Source: Caprella mutica
Lineage: Eukaryota > Arthropoda > Malacostraca > Amphipoda > Caprellidae
DNA: 64,000 nt
Direction: 5' to 3'
Assembly (NCBI GenBank): GCA_947561585.1
Contig: CANNZV010001609.1
Location: 184,409-248,408, forward strand
This document shows, in pieces, positions 34,143 through 46,201 of the stretch. Position 1 is the stretch's first letter. Each line of letters begins with the position of its first letter. The notes under the pieces are model-generated. The model had not been told where the DNA came from. It searched no databases and worked only from the letters and a program-made list of their open reading frames with translations. Position numbers and translations under genes: made by a program.

Positions 34143-35211
34143 GTGCTCTGAAGGAAAAACTGAAGGTGAATGGTGACTAATCTGGTCAGTGGTCAGTGCT
34201 AGCACCGTGATGACACAGATGTATCTTTGAGAGACTTTGATTTAGTACCCGTACTTTAAATAATCAGGGAGTGTTCAGTACCATCTATTTGGAGAGATTC
34301 AAATATATCGAATATATTTCCAGTTTACGTGATATTTTCCATTTATTACTTCAATACTGAAAAATGTGTAATGGGGGGCGTGCCGCCACCAATATCCCCC
34401 CTGCCAGGTCATTAATCAATCACCAAGTGTGCAGATACACGAGTTTTTTTCAAATTTCTCAATCCTTCAGTAATACATAGGAAATAAATAACTTTAAACC
34501 CTCCTATCTCAAAAAGAAAAATATAATTTAAATTGAAATTTAAAATATTTAAATATTTAAAATATTAAAATATTCAAAATATTTAAATATTTTAAATATT
34601 TAAAATAACACTCCCCCCCCCCCCCCCCCCCCCTACTAAAATCATATTATATTAAAGCAGTGAAATTCTGACAGAAAATGATCGACAACATTATAAAAAG
34701 GCGGAAATCTGTTTATGACTTTCACGGAATGATATAAATCCAATACACTGTGTACACTAACACTGGTTGCTGTACTACCATTGAGTTCTATTTCATTTTA
34801 AACCCGTTTAAAGGTTACCATCTTATAATTACTAGAGAAAGGCTTTAGTTGTTTGTTGTTGTGAATTGCTCTTACAAGAGGCCGTTATTAAAATCTCTAA
34901 CGTGCTATATTGCCTATGGAAACACTTTGATGGTGAAACAAAAGTCAAAGACTCTGAGTAAAGTGCTGACTATCATCATTATTATTTGGTGTTAGAGTCC
35001 ACATAAAAAAGGCGTTAGAATGAAATGGAGTAGAATTTAAAAACTATTCTGATACAATTACAAATACCATTTTCAGAGAGAATATACTATTTTAGTAAAC
35101 TGAAAGTGAAAGATTAAGTTATTTCCATCATACATTATAAATGATAGAATGTTGGCTGTGTTTAGGAAGATGTCCTATGACAGAGCTTTCATGTTGCCAA
35201 GCTGCTTATTC
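34143..35211. other. Non-coding stretch with AT palindromes and poly-C
   Basis: An ATTTAAATATT-rich self-complementary tract (34530-34606) is followed by 21 consecutive C (34613-34633). Otherwise nothing is recognised. Confidence 0.5.
34613..34633. repeat. C21 homopolymer
   Basis: Twenty-one consecutive C after an AT-rich palindromic tract. The complementary G run could form a quadruplex, and its length is prone to sequencing error. Confidence 0.85.
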
Positions 35212-35428
35212 CCCCTGTAAGTCTATCAGAGAAAGATAGTAAGTCTAGAGAGAGGAAGAAGTGCTACTCTGGTTATTGTGATTCCCCTGTATCTCTATCA
35301 GAGAAAGATAGTAAGTCTAGAGAGAGGAAGAAGTGCTACTCTGGTTATTGTGATTCCCCTGTATCTCTATCAGAGAAAGATAGTAAGTCTAGAGAGAGGA
35401 AGAAGTGCTACTCTGGTTATTGTGATTC
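35212..35428. repeat. Tandem repeat, 72-bp monomer, 3 copies
   Basis: The monomer begins CCCTGTATCTCTATCAGAGA and continues AAGATAGTAAGTCTAGAGAG. Copies are almost identical (CTGTAAGTC in the first for CTGTATCTC in the others). CTATCAGAGAAAGATAGT is an imperfect inverted repeat, and its complement shares TTTCTCTGATAG with the 43-bp array. Confidence 0.93.
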
Positions 35429-37706
35429 TCATCCGTGTTGATTTTTAATGGCCACTGTACTTATGGAATGTTTCATTATTGTTCATCTTTGACAACATAT
35501 GTAGATATAATATAAGAAATAAATACATTCGCAATATAATGTTTTTGGCAGATAGTGTATAGTCTTAAGTTGTTTGTTTTTGGTGGGTGATTTCTCTGGA
35601 CAGTAAAAGTCTAAATCCCACCTGTGATGTGTTTTCCCCATCCGTTAATCAGTGTGATCTTCCTAATTAAGGACACTGCAGCTAATTCTCTGGTTGTTCT
35701 TTGATTTCATTGATATATCGAGATGAAAACACACAGAAAAGAAAGTTAGAACTTGTTTTCTCTCCTGCTAATTTGTAACACGGATCACATTGTCAATTAG
35801 AACAGTCAGAGTGTCGGGTGAAATGTTGTACTGGTTACCTCGTGTGCAACTTCAGAAAGGGAAATTCAACTCTTCGTATTGTTCCATTGTGTCATGTGTT
35901 TGCGTTGTTGACCTTCTCCCATTATTGTCTAATAGAATTAAATGGATCTGCGTTCTTTAATTCGCAGCTGTTGACCCAATGATTGAAGTTCAATTAGTTT
36001 TGAAAAGTGTTGAGTGATGAAATATAACAGTAATATAACATGAAGATAATTGTGTTAGAAGAATGTAATATCAATGTTATAAGCTAATGGAGTGACGAAT
36101 ATTCAACCCCCCATTGTCATTATATGAAACACCCTTATTATAAGTGATAAATTTTATACTTCATATTTATTTAAATTTACTATTTTTTGAAGATATGTGT
36201 TAGATTCCTGAATTCGAAACACTTCTGATAATTCACCTGCCACATTCGAATTACTCTCTCCTACCGATTCGTTATAACATTGAAGTAAAGTTTACTATAT
36301 TCCCTCAGTGGAAATACCTCAGCAATTCTACTCGTCCATCTGGTGTTATTGTAGCAAACATTTTGCAAAGAGAGATCCTATTTCTGTCTCGGGTTGAAAT
36401 TCATATTGTCCGAAATACAGATTGTTTGAAATTCAGATTTTGTCTGAAATTCTGTTCTGGTGTCAGTCCGCCGTGATGAAGAAATTTAACAGAGGAGGGG
36501 AGTAGAGAGAGAGAGGGAAAGTATTTATATTGAAATGAGGGGGGGGGGGAGCTGGAATTTATATATTGAAAGTATTTCAAATAATAAGCTGCTTTATTTT
36601 TCTCAGAATTGCGTCTTTTTTAATTTCGTCTCCGCTATTATTATTATTATTATTATTATTTTTTTTTTTTTTGGGGGGGGGGGAGATTGTAAAGGGTATA
36701 TGTGAAAAAATTTTGTTTTTATATATTTATTTTAAAATTTATTTCTATCACAAATAGTATTGAAGAGCTTAACCTCTTTTGCACAGCCTCTGTGAAAGTA
36801 ACGGACATTCGGTACCAAGAAAAGCTTTACTTTAATTTTCTTAAAAAATTATCTTGAAATTAGCACACTTTAACGCATAAAATTTTGTCTGTATTTATTC
36901 ATTCAATTAATCATCTGTTTTTGAGTTATTATATTTCAGTTAATGAGGTAAAGATTAAAGAGATCCATTTAAATGCCTTAAGTTTTCCTTATTAGTAATT
37001 GAGCATCAAAAGAAACTGTTCCTTACTTATCAATTCGAATATCGCAAATTGTTCGAGTCTATTGCTTTTTTTTATTTATATGAATATTCTTCAAACTCCT
37101 CATCACCATAATTGCTTTTCTTCTTTGCCCCAATATTTTCACGGAGAATGTATTACAGTCCTGAGGTGACTTTTCCGTAATCCAAAACACTTTCGCCGTA
37201 TGACAAATTTGCCGAAATTAAGAAAGTACTACACTTTATGAATATGTTATGAGATGTGTAGCTTGTAGTGTTTATAGGTACAAGGTGGAGCAAAGAAAAG
37301 GAAACCCATTTTCAAACTAGTTTTTTACAAACTATCAGAGACAGAAATTTTTTCTAGGAAAAAGATATTATTTTGTTTACTTTTTCTGCATTTATCTTGA
37401 TAATCTGTTAAAATTTCAACAAAAATTTAACATCCTGCAGCGAATTAAGAAACGGAATTGAGAAGGGATTGAGCGAGGGCGAAATATACGAAAAAAAGTT
37501 CAAAATGGGTATAATTCATTTCATATGGACGTTTGAGCATTAAATTCCACTATTTTTTGTACCAAATAAGAGACAATAGAAAACCTAATTATCATTTGAG
37601 AGTTGTTTTTTGAGGTAAAATTGATATCATTATTGAAATCAGTTCGTCGTTTATTTGTATCTCCTATTCGAAACCCTCAAAATACAGCTTTCAAAAGAAC
37701 AAAGTT
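35429..37706. other. AT-rich non-coding stretch
   Basis: No gene is recognised. A G11 run lies at 36539-36549 and a compound microsatellite at 36636-36683. The words GGAGCAAAGAAAAGGAAACC at about 37287-37306 resemble the ends of Tc1/mariner-type elements and may be the left end of the element whose transposase remains follow. Confidence 0.4.
36636..36683. repeat. (TTA)n, T14, G11 compound microsatellite
   Basis: About eight TTA/ATT triplets pass into 14 T and then 11 G. The T-to-G switch repeats the organisation at 6743-6767. Confidence 0.9.
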
Positions 37707-38148
37707 TTTGTTGTAACAAGTTATTTAAACACTGAAAGCTTTACACAGGTTCAGCCTCATTTTGAACAACGCTTTCCGTAAATATCTCCACCAACTGAAA
37801 AGACCATATTGCCAAACATTAATAAGTTAAAAACTGAAGAAACTACTTTAAATATGAACAAAAATCAATCAGGACACAGGAGAACAGAACGAACATCATG
37901 AGAATGTTAATCTTATTCATGAACAGCTTATCGAGAATCCAAACATGATTCTCAATCAGAAGGAATGAATTAGACATCACTAAAGATACATTTCACTGAA
38001 TTGTTAAACAAGATATGAGGTGTCATCTTTTCAAGAAGCACGTAAGGCTCGAACTGTTGAACGTCTAAATTTTGCACGATGGTTTCTGCAAAGAAATGCA
38101 CGCTTTGTAGAAAACATCGTGATTGGTGACGAAGAAGTATTCCCATGA
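37707..38148 (+). pseudogene. Decayed Tc1/mariner-type transposase (DUF4817 plus DDE)
   Basis: Conceptual pieces in shifting frames keep the family order: FVVTSYLNTESFTQVQPHF then PPTEKTILPNINKL (N-terminal helix-turn-helix of the DUF4817 type), SGHRRTERT, then ENVNLIHEQLIENPNMILNQ, and finally LNFARWFLQRNARFVENIVIG followed by DEE, where the first catalytic aspartate of the DDE domain is expected. At least two stops and two or more frameshifts interrupt it. The C-terminal part with the remaining catalytic residues is missing. Family resemblance is from memory of such elements in arthropods and other invertebrates. It cannot encode a working enzyme. Confidence 0.7.
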
Positions 38149-39487
38149 ATGAAAGAGTCAACCAAAACGTTAATTGAATGAAAAATAGTAGGATTTAATT
38201 TTTTACTTCTACCATATGGAAATACATTATACCAATTATGAACTTTTTATGTGTTTTTCGTTCCGTGCAAGCCCTTCTTATTTCTCTTTTTTAAATTCAC
38301 TGCAAGATGTTCAATTTCAATCGAAACTTTCCCAGATTTTCATGATAGATGCAAAATAACTAGACAAATACAACTGTGTAATTAGAAAATTACTAGCCTC
38401 AATAGATATCAAAGTTCTCCATTTTCCAAAGCCTCCTTTTTTCCATTTCACAGTCTCAATAGCAGCCATGTTTTTTGGCCATTCAATGCCGTTATGTACG
38501 CCATTAACAAGAAAAATCTTTTGAGGGCATAATATAAAGCTTCTTATTTTTTACTTCAAATAAGATGCCTTCCTAATGTTTAGAGCCATGAAACGTGTGT
38601 CACTATTCCTATCTTAAGTCATTGAAAGTAAGTAATGTGAAAGTTCCAATAGCTTTGATACGCTTGTGAAAATGTGTAGTAACTTATTCCCTATAATAAC
38701 TATCTTGTAATATTCTGAACCTGCTAGTACTGACTTAAAGTATTTAGAACTTGGTGCAGTAAAGTGAGAGAATATTATTAGTATTATGATATTATTTGTA
38801 CTGCTTCAAACCTTTGGGATAAACCAGCTTTGATCGAAAAAATATTCTAGATGATATCGTCTCACAGACGATGTGTAGAACCTCAAGTAGAGAGAAGTTT
38901 AAAAAAATAGGCGAAAGTGTTTCATAGATTTGATAAATATATCCATGGGACATTTTTCAAGAGATCTAAGGTGAAATGATCTCTATACTCATAATAAAAT
39001 GAAAGTATTAAATCTATACCGCTCATAATTGAACCTTTGGCAGGCGTGCTTGAGTCCGTTGGATGAGTATTCTTCATTCCGAGACCGAAAGTACAGACTA
39101 AAATTTTCGAAATTGAAATTTCATGACACCATTGGAGAGACATCAGGTAAAAAACAGTCTATAAATAATTTAAACACGAAGGATTATTGTTGGAGGTAAT
39201 AAGTAACACTAATCACCGTTCTTCTTCGTGTTGTGTTACATGCGATATGCTCAATGGCTCATATACAGAGGACTACACAGCCATTCTATCTGTTCCTTCA
39301 CATACACTATTCATGATCTGTCCAATCCACTTCAGCAGAATGTCATCTTCAAATTGGTTGTCTCGCTCCACTCATCCTGTATTCATGTGTCCCGAGTTCC
39401 ATAAAATATTCACCAAACAATATCCGTTCTGACGTGTGTTCTCAGCTTAACAACAAATGACAATCGACGACTTCTCAAAAACACGGA
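38149..39487. other. Non-coding stretch with unassigned open frames
   Basis: Minus-strand segments at 38922-39143 and 39190-39440 have protein-like composition but carry stops and match no family I can name. They may be further TE debris. No array is present. Confidence 0.35.
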
Positions 39488-39597
39488 ACAATTTATCTCG
39501 CATTGGTTCCCACACGAGATTTGTGTGTGGGTAAACTGAGTAACAATTTATCTCACATTGGTTCCCACACGAGATTTGTGTGTGGGTAAAATAAGTA
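39488..39597. repeat. 54-bp tandem duplication with hairpin
   Basis: Two copies begin AACAATTTATCTCGCATTGG and AACAATTTATCTCACATTGG. Each contains CCCACACGAGATTTGTGTGT followed by GGG, whose CCCACAC and GTGTGGG parts can pair. Confidence 0.9.
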
Positions 39598-39647
39598 ATA
39601 TTGTGGTATTAAATTTCCTTGGCTAACATATAAAGACTATACTGCCG

Positions 39648-39711
39648 CCTCACTTTTGCGATTTTTATCGCTCCGGAAAAAATCGCAAACGTGAAGCGGT
39701 TCGGAGTATAT
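39648..39711. repeat. 64-bp foldback hairpin
   Basis: The left arm TACTGCCGCCTCACTTTTGC then GATTTTT pairs imperfectly with AAAAAATCGCAAACGTGAAG then CGGTTCGGAGTA on the right, around ATCGCTCCGG. It is probably a collapsed MITE or foldback remnant. Confidence 0.7.
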
Positions 39712-41827
39712 TTATTATTTGTTTTATTTTATATATTTCAAAGATGCTTATAACTAATCTTTTTTATGTCTACTTTTGCATTCATAAAGTTGATTTTCAT
39801 TTTCTCAGATCAGAATATCTTGATGTTGAGTAGGTTCCGAGAGAAAAAATTGTTTTCCCTTTTCGACATAATATAAAATTTCTAACAACGAGTTATGACC
39901 TATCAAAATATGATGTATGACCAAAAATTAGCAGTTGTTCGATGACTTCCACCTCACCCTAAAGTAAATTATTACCTCTACCTCTTATTTAAAACAAATA
40001 TATTTTGTACATTTTCAATTCCGTGGTTTATTGGCTTTCCTTCAGAATTTCTCACCTAAAATTAAAATTTTTAATATCCAAACATTTCCTTATTAATTAT
40101 TTACATCAATGAAATCATACATTATATATACTCTTATATGAACCACTGCAGTATGAATAATTTCATTCTATTTCAGATGGTGCGTTTGGTGAGCAGTCTC
40201 GCCAGCATGAAGAAAACTTCAGATGAAGTGAGTAAAGAGAATGTCCACACCTTCTTCTAGTGCTTATGGTATTAATATCTATTTATTATTTGTGATTCTT
40301 ATGATATATTTATGTATCAACCAATTCATAGTTGGTGAAGTATAGTTATTGGTAAAATAATATGAAATTCTTTATTGGTGTCTATTGGTGTTTTTAGTTA
40401 AAATGTTGTTAACATCGAATTCCCTACCAATTGTTACAGTTAACAATGATTGACATTGTCACTGTTTTCCTATTTTAGGAATATTTTAATGCTTTTTATC
40501 GCTGGTTTCTATTTTCTTTGATGTACTTCACAAAGCAAAATAGGGTGCAAAGAGAGAGAGAGGAATTATCCCCTAGTTAGCAGTCTTCACAATTACGCAA
40601 AGTGTACCATTTGATTGATTTAGAAAGCCTCAGTGAATAAAGGAGAATTTTACCGTTTGAAGTAGAAAGATGATTATTAAGTGAATCCCACGTACAGAGT
40701 AGGAAAAATATCAGTCTCTGATCGTCTATTTTAGTCCATTACAGGGATTATGTCGTATTTTGTAATGAAAAAACATAATATCAGATAATATTGTCCTATT
40801 TTTTGTCTATAACAATTAAAGTTAGATTTTATATGTTTATCATAAATTACTATTGGATTTTCATTGATTTTTTTATCATCGTTCACGTACTACGATCAAA
40901 ATACCAGATCGAAATTAATCGCTCCTTTGTTATCATTTTCACCGCTAGCTATTATTCCCAATGAACTAATAAGCAAAGCCTTCCTTCCTGTCTCTAGAAG
41001 TGGCATGAACCATTTTCCTCTTTGTTGAAACCATTGATGCCAATTGACAAGAAGGAAAAGTTGGTTGGAAGTTGTGATAGTGTTGGATAGTTTCTTTGAT
41101 ATTCAAAATGAAGCCAATGAGTGAGAGATTGCAGAAGGTCGTGTAGAAGAAGCAGACTTTGTTTTCTCAGTCCATCTTTTTTCATACTGTTAACACAACT
41201 TGTGCATACAGTAAATACTATCATTCTGAATAAAGTACACAATACTTGCTTTTCATATGAATGCAGAAAATATATTGTCAGCCATGTTGTTTGCAGACCG
41301 TGTAACACTTAAATAAAATACGGTCTACAGACTCGATTTAATTACACTGAATGTTCGAATCTTGAAACCAATCCAAGAAATTAATGTACACTGTGAACAT
41401 TGAGTATTATAATGATTATTGAAATAATAGTTATGAATGTGTTTAAAAGTATCGCAAATGTACTGTTTACACTCCTAAGAATATAAATAGGGTTTGAAAG
41501 AACTCCATTTACATATTCGTAACTTTTTCAACCTGTTGAAAATGATGGATTTAGAAAGATGGAAATGCAAGAGTTTCAGCTAACTGAAGTTGCAGAATTC
41601 AGCAACACTCGATCTAGCTTCAGTAATGCACCGTGAGGACGGACCTTTACAGTTGCTACTCTTTCCATCAACACAAAGAATTCAGCCCCGGGCAGCTGGA
41701 CTGAGTTTGTTTTTATTTCTTTGATGGTGATATCAAAGAGCATTTCTTCTAATTGGATGAACCAGTTGCTTCTCCCCATCCCTGCTCTATCGCTCAATTT
41801 ATTGCATGCCATTCAATTTATTGCATG
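39712..41827. other. Non-coding stretch containing one possible exon
   Basis: Apart from the exon candidate at 40177-40260, open frames at 40994-41308 and 41576-41812 (minus strand; 104 and 78 codons) are unrecognised. They lack supporting splice or homology signals. No arrays. Confidence 0.4.
40177..40260 (+). CDS. Possible small exon (unrecognised protein)
   Basis: A good acceptor (TTTCATTCTATTTCAG) ends at 40176. It is followed by ATG and 27 codons ending in TAG, reading MVRLVSSLASMKKTSDE then VSKENVHTFF. Inside, GAA|GTGAGTAA at 40227/40228 is a near-consensus donor. It could therefore be a 51-bp internal or first coding exon, or a terminal exon that ends at the TAG. I recognise no protein. 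The composition is less AT-rich than its surroundings. Chance splice signals are common, so confidence is low. Confidence 0.25.
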   Translation: MVRLVSSLASMKKTSDEVSKENVHTFF

Positions 41828-42152
41828 CCACGTTACAGTAGTTCAGAGCAGTAGATACTGGCCACGTTACAGTAGTTCAGAGCAGTAGATACTGGCCACG
41901 TTACAGTAGTTCAGAGCAGTAGATACTGGCCACGTTACAGTAGTTCAGAGCAGTAAATTCTGTTCCACGTTACAGTAGCTCAAGGCAGTAAATGCTGACT
42001 GTAATCAGTACCGTCAGTGCAGTAGTTCAGAGCAGTGAATACTTTCCGTGTTCTAGTAGTTCAGAGCAGTGAATGTTGACCGTGTTATAGTAGTTCAGAG
42101 CAGTAAATGTTGACCGTGTTATAGTAGTTCAGAGCAGTAAATGTTGACCGTG
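41828..42152. repeat. Minisatellite, 34-bp monomer, about 9 copies
   Basis: The monomer begins CCACGTTACAGTAGTTCAGA and ends GCAGTAGATACTGG. Four left copies are nearly identical, a central copy is broken, and right copies form a second subfamily (GTAAATGTTGACCGTGTTAT). This suggests two expansion episodes. Confidence 0.9.
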
Positions 42153-43586
42153 TCATTCTGTTGAAGATGCACTATCATTATTCCTATACTAGGTTTTATC
42201 TATACATCACGAAGTACTGACAATACAGTACCCTCCCCATCTCCTATTATTTACATGCTAGATAGTTTATTTACGCTACACTCCACTCTGCTGATATCGT
42301 TCTGTGCAATTTATTAGACGTGGTTACAATCCATCTTACAGTTGCGTCCATTCGCTTTTCTCCCAAGATGCTCTGCAGTGAATCATGGCGATCTCTCTAT
42401 CATTCTTGTACATCTTTTATATAATCATTACAAGCGATGGAGACTGAAGTTTTTTCAATCTCCTAACACCAGTAGACACTAATTATTGGGAATAGAATAT
42501 TCTTTTGTTTCAATATCATAATAATTGCAATGTCAATTTACAGCTTTTGCAAATGTCTTAATTGTTTACCTGAATTGGCTAAGAATTCAAAACATGAGGC
42601 TCTAGTTTTTCGACTGACCACCCCGAAAGATTACTTCTTTTGTTTACATTTGTGTTTGATCGTGTGTACACAACTCGATAGTTGCAAATCATTTTGATTC
42701 GCAGAGTAAACAACTTGTCAAACTCGAGCTGCTTTCGTGCAAACAAAAATGCAGCTCTGATAGCTCTAGAGTAAACAAATTGTCAGCAATTCGTATACGC
42801 TTCTTTTCAGAATGATCGATGTTGTTTACTGAAAGGACGCTATTTGTTCTATCAGAAACATAAATTATATTGGGAAAGAATTAAATATATTGGCAATAAG
42901 CTGCTCCAACCTGAAGCCTCAGAATTTGCAATTGCGTGAAAATTTGTTGTTTAAAGTAACATTAAATGAACCAAACCATCTGCAATGTTTCAAAACTTTA
43001 TCAACAATCTAAACTCATCCATCTTACTCAGCTTTGATGTACTTGCAGTTTTAGAAAAAATATTATAAGTTGAATGTAACTAATTTTAGAAATGTAGCAT
43101 AGTTTTTGTATTTAGAATTCACATTCCCGAAATCATATTAAGGCGTGAATCTCTGGTCAATAAATGTTTAAATTTCAGCACAAGTCTATTCCAATCATCA
43201 CCAAACTATCAATTGGGAACTTCAAAGCAATAATAATCATGAATTTACCGTTACAAATCAAAACACAGCATTGAAGTACCTAAATATATAATATATTGAA
43301 TATAACTAAAAATTGCAAATTAAAAAGATATGAACTTATTTGAAGATGAGACGGAGTACCAAGTGACGCGGCAAAATGACCCATTTCTATTTTTCAGAAT
43401 CCGTTTTCGCGGAAATTGGTTTTCAGATTCGGTGATGTTGAGTGGCCAGATCGATGGTCTGATTTTTCTGGCTTCTATATTTCCTAGTCTTTTTTTATTA
43501 AGTTGTGTGTTTTTATACGCGTCATGATATTTGTATTGAGTTTGTAATTCAAATCATTCAAAAATGATACAATAATTACTGTTTTA
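42153..43586. other. Non-coding stretch
   Basis: The segment near 42640-42850 contains AGAGTAAACAACTTGTCA and AGAGTAAACAAATTGTCA as a direct repeat about 68 bp apart, with several TTGTTTAC words in both orientations. This suggests old TE debris. No gene. Confidence 0.4.
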
Positions 43587-44501
43587 TGTACATGAGATAC
43601 TAACTGTGTCGATATCGAGTCTCTATGAACTGTTCTGTGTCCATGAGATACTAACTGTGTCGATATCGAGTCTCTATGAACTGTTCTGTGTCTATGAGAT
43701 ACTAACTGTGTCGATATCGAGTCTCTATTGAACTGTTCTCTGTCCATGAGATACTAACTGTGTCGATATCGAGTCTCTATGAACTGTTCTGTGTCCATGA
43801 GATACTAACTGTGTCAATATCGAGTCTCTATTGAAATGTTCTGTGTCTATGAGATACTAACTGTGTTGATATCGGGTCTCTATGAACTGTTCTGTGTCCA
43901 TGAGATACTAACTGTGTCGATATCGGGTCTCTATGAACTGTTCTGTGTCTATGAGATACTAACTGTGTCGATATCGGGTCTCTATGAACTGTTCAGTGTC
44001 TATGAGATACTAACTGTGTCGATATCGAGTCTCTATGAACTGTTCAGTGTCTATGAGATACTAACTGTGTCAATATCGGGTCTCTATGAACTGTTCTGTG
44101 TCCATGAGATACTAACTGTGTCGATATCGGGTCTCTATGAACTGTTCTGTGTCCATGAGATACTAACTGTGTCGATATCGGGTCTCTATAAACTGTTATG
44201 TGTCCATGAGATACTAACTGTGTCGATATCAAGTCTCTATGAACTGTTCTCTGTCCATGAGATACTAACTGTGTCGATATCGGGTCTCTATGAACTGTTC
44301 TGTGTCCATGAGATACTAACTGTGTCGATATCGGGTCTCTATGAACTGTTCTGTGTCCATGAGATACTAACTGTGTCGATATCAAGTCTCTATGAACTGT
44401 TCTCTGTCCATGAGATACTAACTGTGTCGATATCGGGTCTCTAGGAACTGTTCTGTGTCCATGAGATACTAACTGTGTCGATATCGGGTCTTTACCAACT
44501 G
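43587..44501. repeat. Minisatellite, 51-bp monomer, about 18 copies
   Basis: The monomer begins TGTCCATGAGATACTAACTG and continues TGTCGATATCGAGTCTCTAT. Variants include ATCGGGTC and ATCAAGTC. The rare ATCAAGTC...TTCTCTG combination occurs at about 44229 and 44382, exactly three units (153 bp) apart. Since 51 is 17 codons, frames stay open on both strands (202 and 159 codons), except where single-base insertions (CTATTGAAC near 43727 and 43828) break the left end. Confidence 0.95.
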
Positions 44502-46201
44502 CCTTACTGGCACGTTCTGTCAATAAAATACTGATCCCCTTTTAAGTTTTCCCATCCAAACATAAATAGAGCTACAAATAAATATCGAACAATGGAAGTT
44601 ATACACTTTGTTATATTCTAATGCTGCCCTGCAATAAAGTCATAGGCTTCATAGTATCAGGTGAAATCTATAGCAGGTGTGTATTAAAATCAATGGTTAC
44701 TTATATAGTATTTATTCGTATATTTGATATTTAAATGGAACGATTTTTCTGTCATCAATCATACAATAATTATTTTATTACACACACTCTCTGGTTGAAA
44801 TATGTTCATCTTTAATGTTTTGGTACTATTTTCTAATGTGTTTAGAGTGTACTGAGATAAAACAAACTGCTTTCTCTTTATTAGTCATTGATGAGTGTCA
44901 TCTATCCATGTTTCTTTAGGCCCTGCAATTTAATTTGTTTCCACCTTATCGAATTGACTACATCTAAAATGTTGACGATGCATATTTAGAATGCAAAAAC
45001 AGTAGTTAGAAGAAAGAAAGAGTGTATTCGTTATCAGGTCCACGGACGTTGATTAGAGATATAAAAAAATATGATTTAGTTAGCCTCATAACCTGCATTT
45101 TAAAAATTCATGTCTTACCAAATTCATGTCTTAAGTAGTTCTGGCCAAAATCAAAATTTTTGTGCACCAGCTCTTCCTTACCCGCTGAAGTATTTCTCAA
45201 CACATATATTCAATTGAAATGTAAATTCAATAGCAGGAGTAAGTACTTGACCAGAAAGGGAGTAGTTTAACCCCCGCCATTTACTTCGTTAAGTCCCACT
45301 CCATTCAATTTGAGGGAAGGGAACTTGAGGGACAAAAACCAGACCAATTAGGCTGATTAGTGCAACCTCAACATTGACTATTAGTGAGTGAGTTGAAAAG
45401 AAGTCATCCATTGCAAACTATAAAGTCTCTTGTTAATCATTTTTGAAAGGAAATTATAATTGGTCAGCTTGTTAGTTGAATTTGTATCGGTAGAGCCAAT
45501 GCCATATTTAGAAACCATAGATTGTAAAAAATAGCCAAAACTTAGTGAAATCTGTGTTTCGCAGTTATAGATTTAAAAAACGTAGTCAGATTAGAGGTCT
45601 AGCTATAGAACATTGATCAATAACATTCTATGTTCTTTTATGGATTGGCCTAGGAGATATAATTATGAGCACACATGTTCTTTAACCTCTTTACGTCCAA
45701 AGGTAACATATCTGTCACCTTACTAATTATGTATTTGGTGAGGTTTTTTGTGCCATTTCCCCTAAACTACCAACTAAGCAAATGGCAACTCTTTCTTGTA
45801 TAAAGGGCTGTACACACGTAGGGTTTTTTGAGTCTTTCCACCAGAACTTTTGCTAGGTTCCTCCTACATTTTTCACGAGATATAAAAAAAGATATATTTA
45901 TTATTTAGCTATTTCATATACCTGCAGGTATTTTTGAATTTAACTTATTTTATAACACGAATGTGAATCAATGAATATTACAATGCTAATATTTCCATTA
46001 GAATATAGAGGGCAATACTTTACTTGTATTCCTCTTTGCGAAATAGACTATAACATTTGAGTAAATATTGCTATTATTTCACTAGACTATGCAAACAAGG
46101 AGCACTCAGTCATAATAATAACTGTGTGCTATCATGTACAAATATACTCAGGAAAGAGAATCACATTAACTGAAGAGCTCTCCAGACTTGAAACTAAATG
46201 T
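44502..46201. other. AT-rich non-coding stretch
   Basis: There is a short direct repeat, AAATTCATGTCTTA, at about 45106 and 45120, and a CCTGCAGG palindrome near 45921. No gene or larger repeat. Confidence 0.45.

Noticed and set aside
33855..34205. Open frames of 67 and 75 codons on opposite strands
   Set aside because: They lie in or across the Harbinger-type MITE and its inverted repeats.
38922..39440. Protein-like minus-strand segments
   Set aside because: They contain stops and I could not match them to any family. They are probably TE debris but this is unproven.
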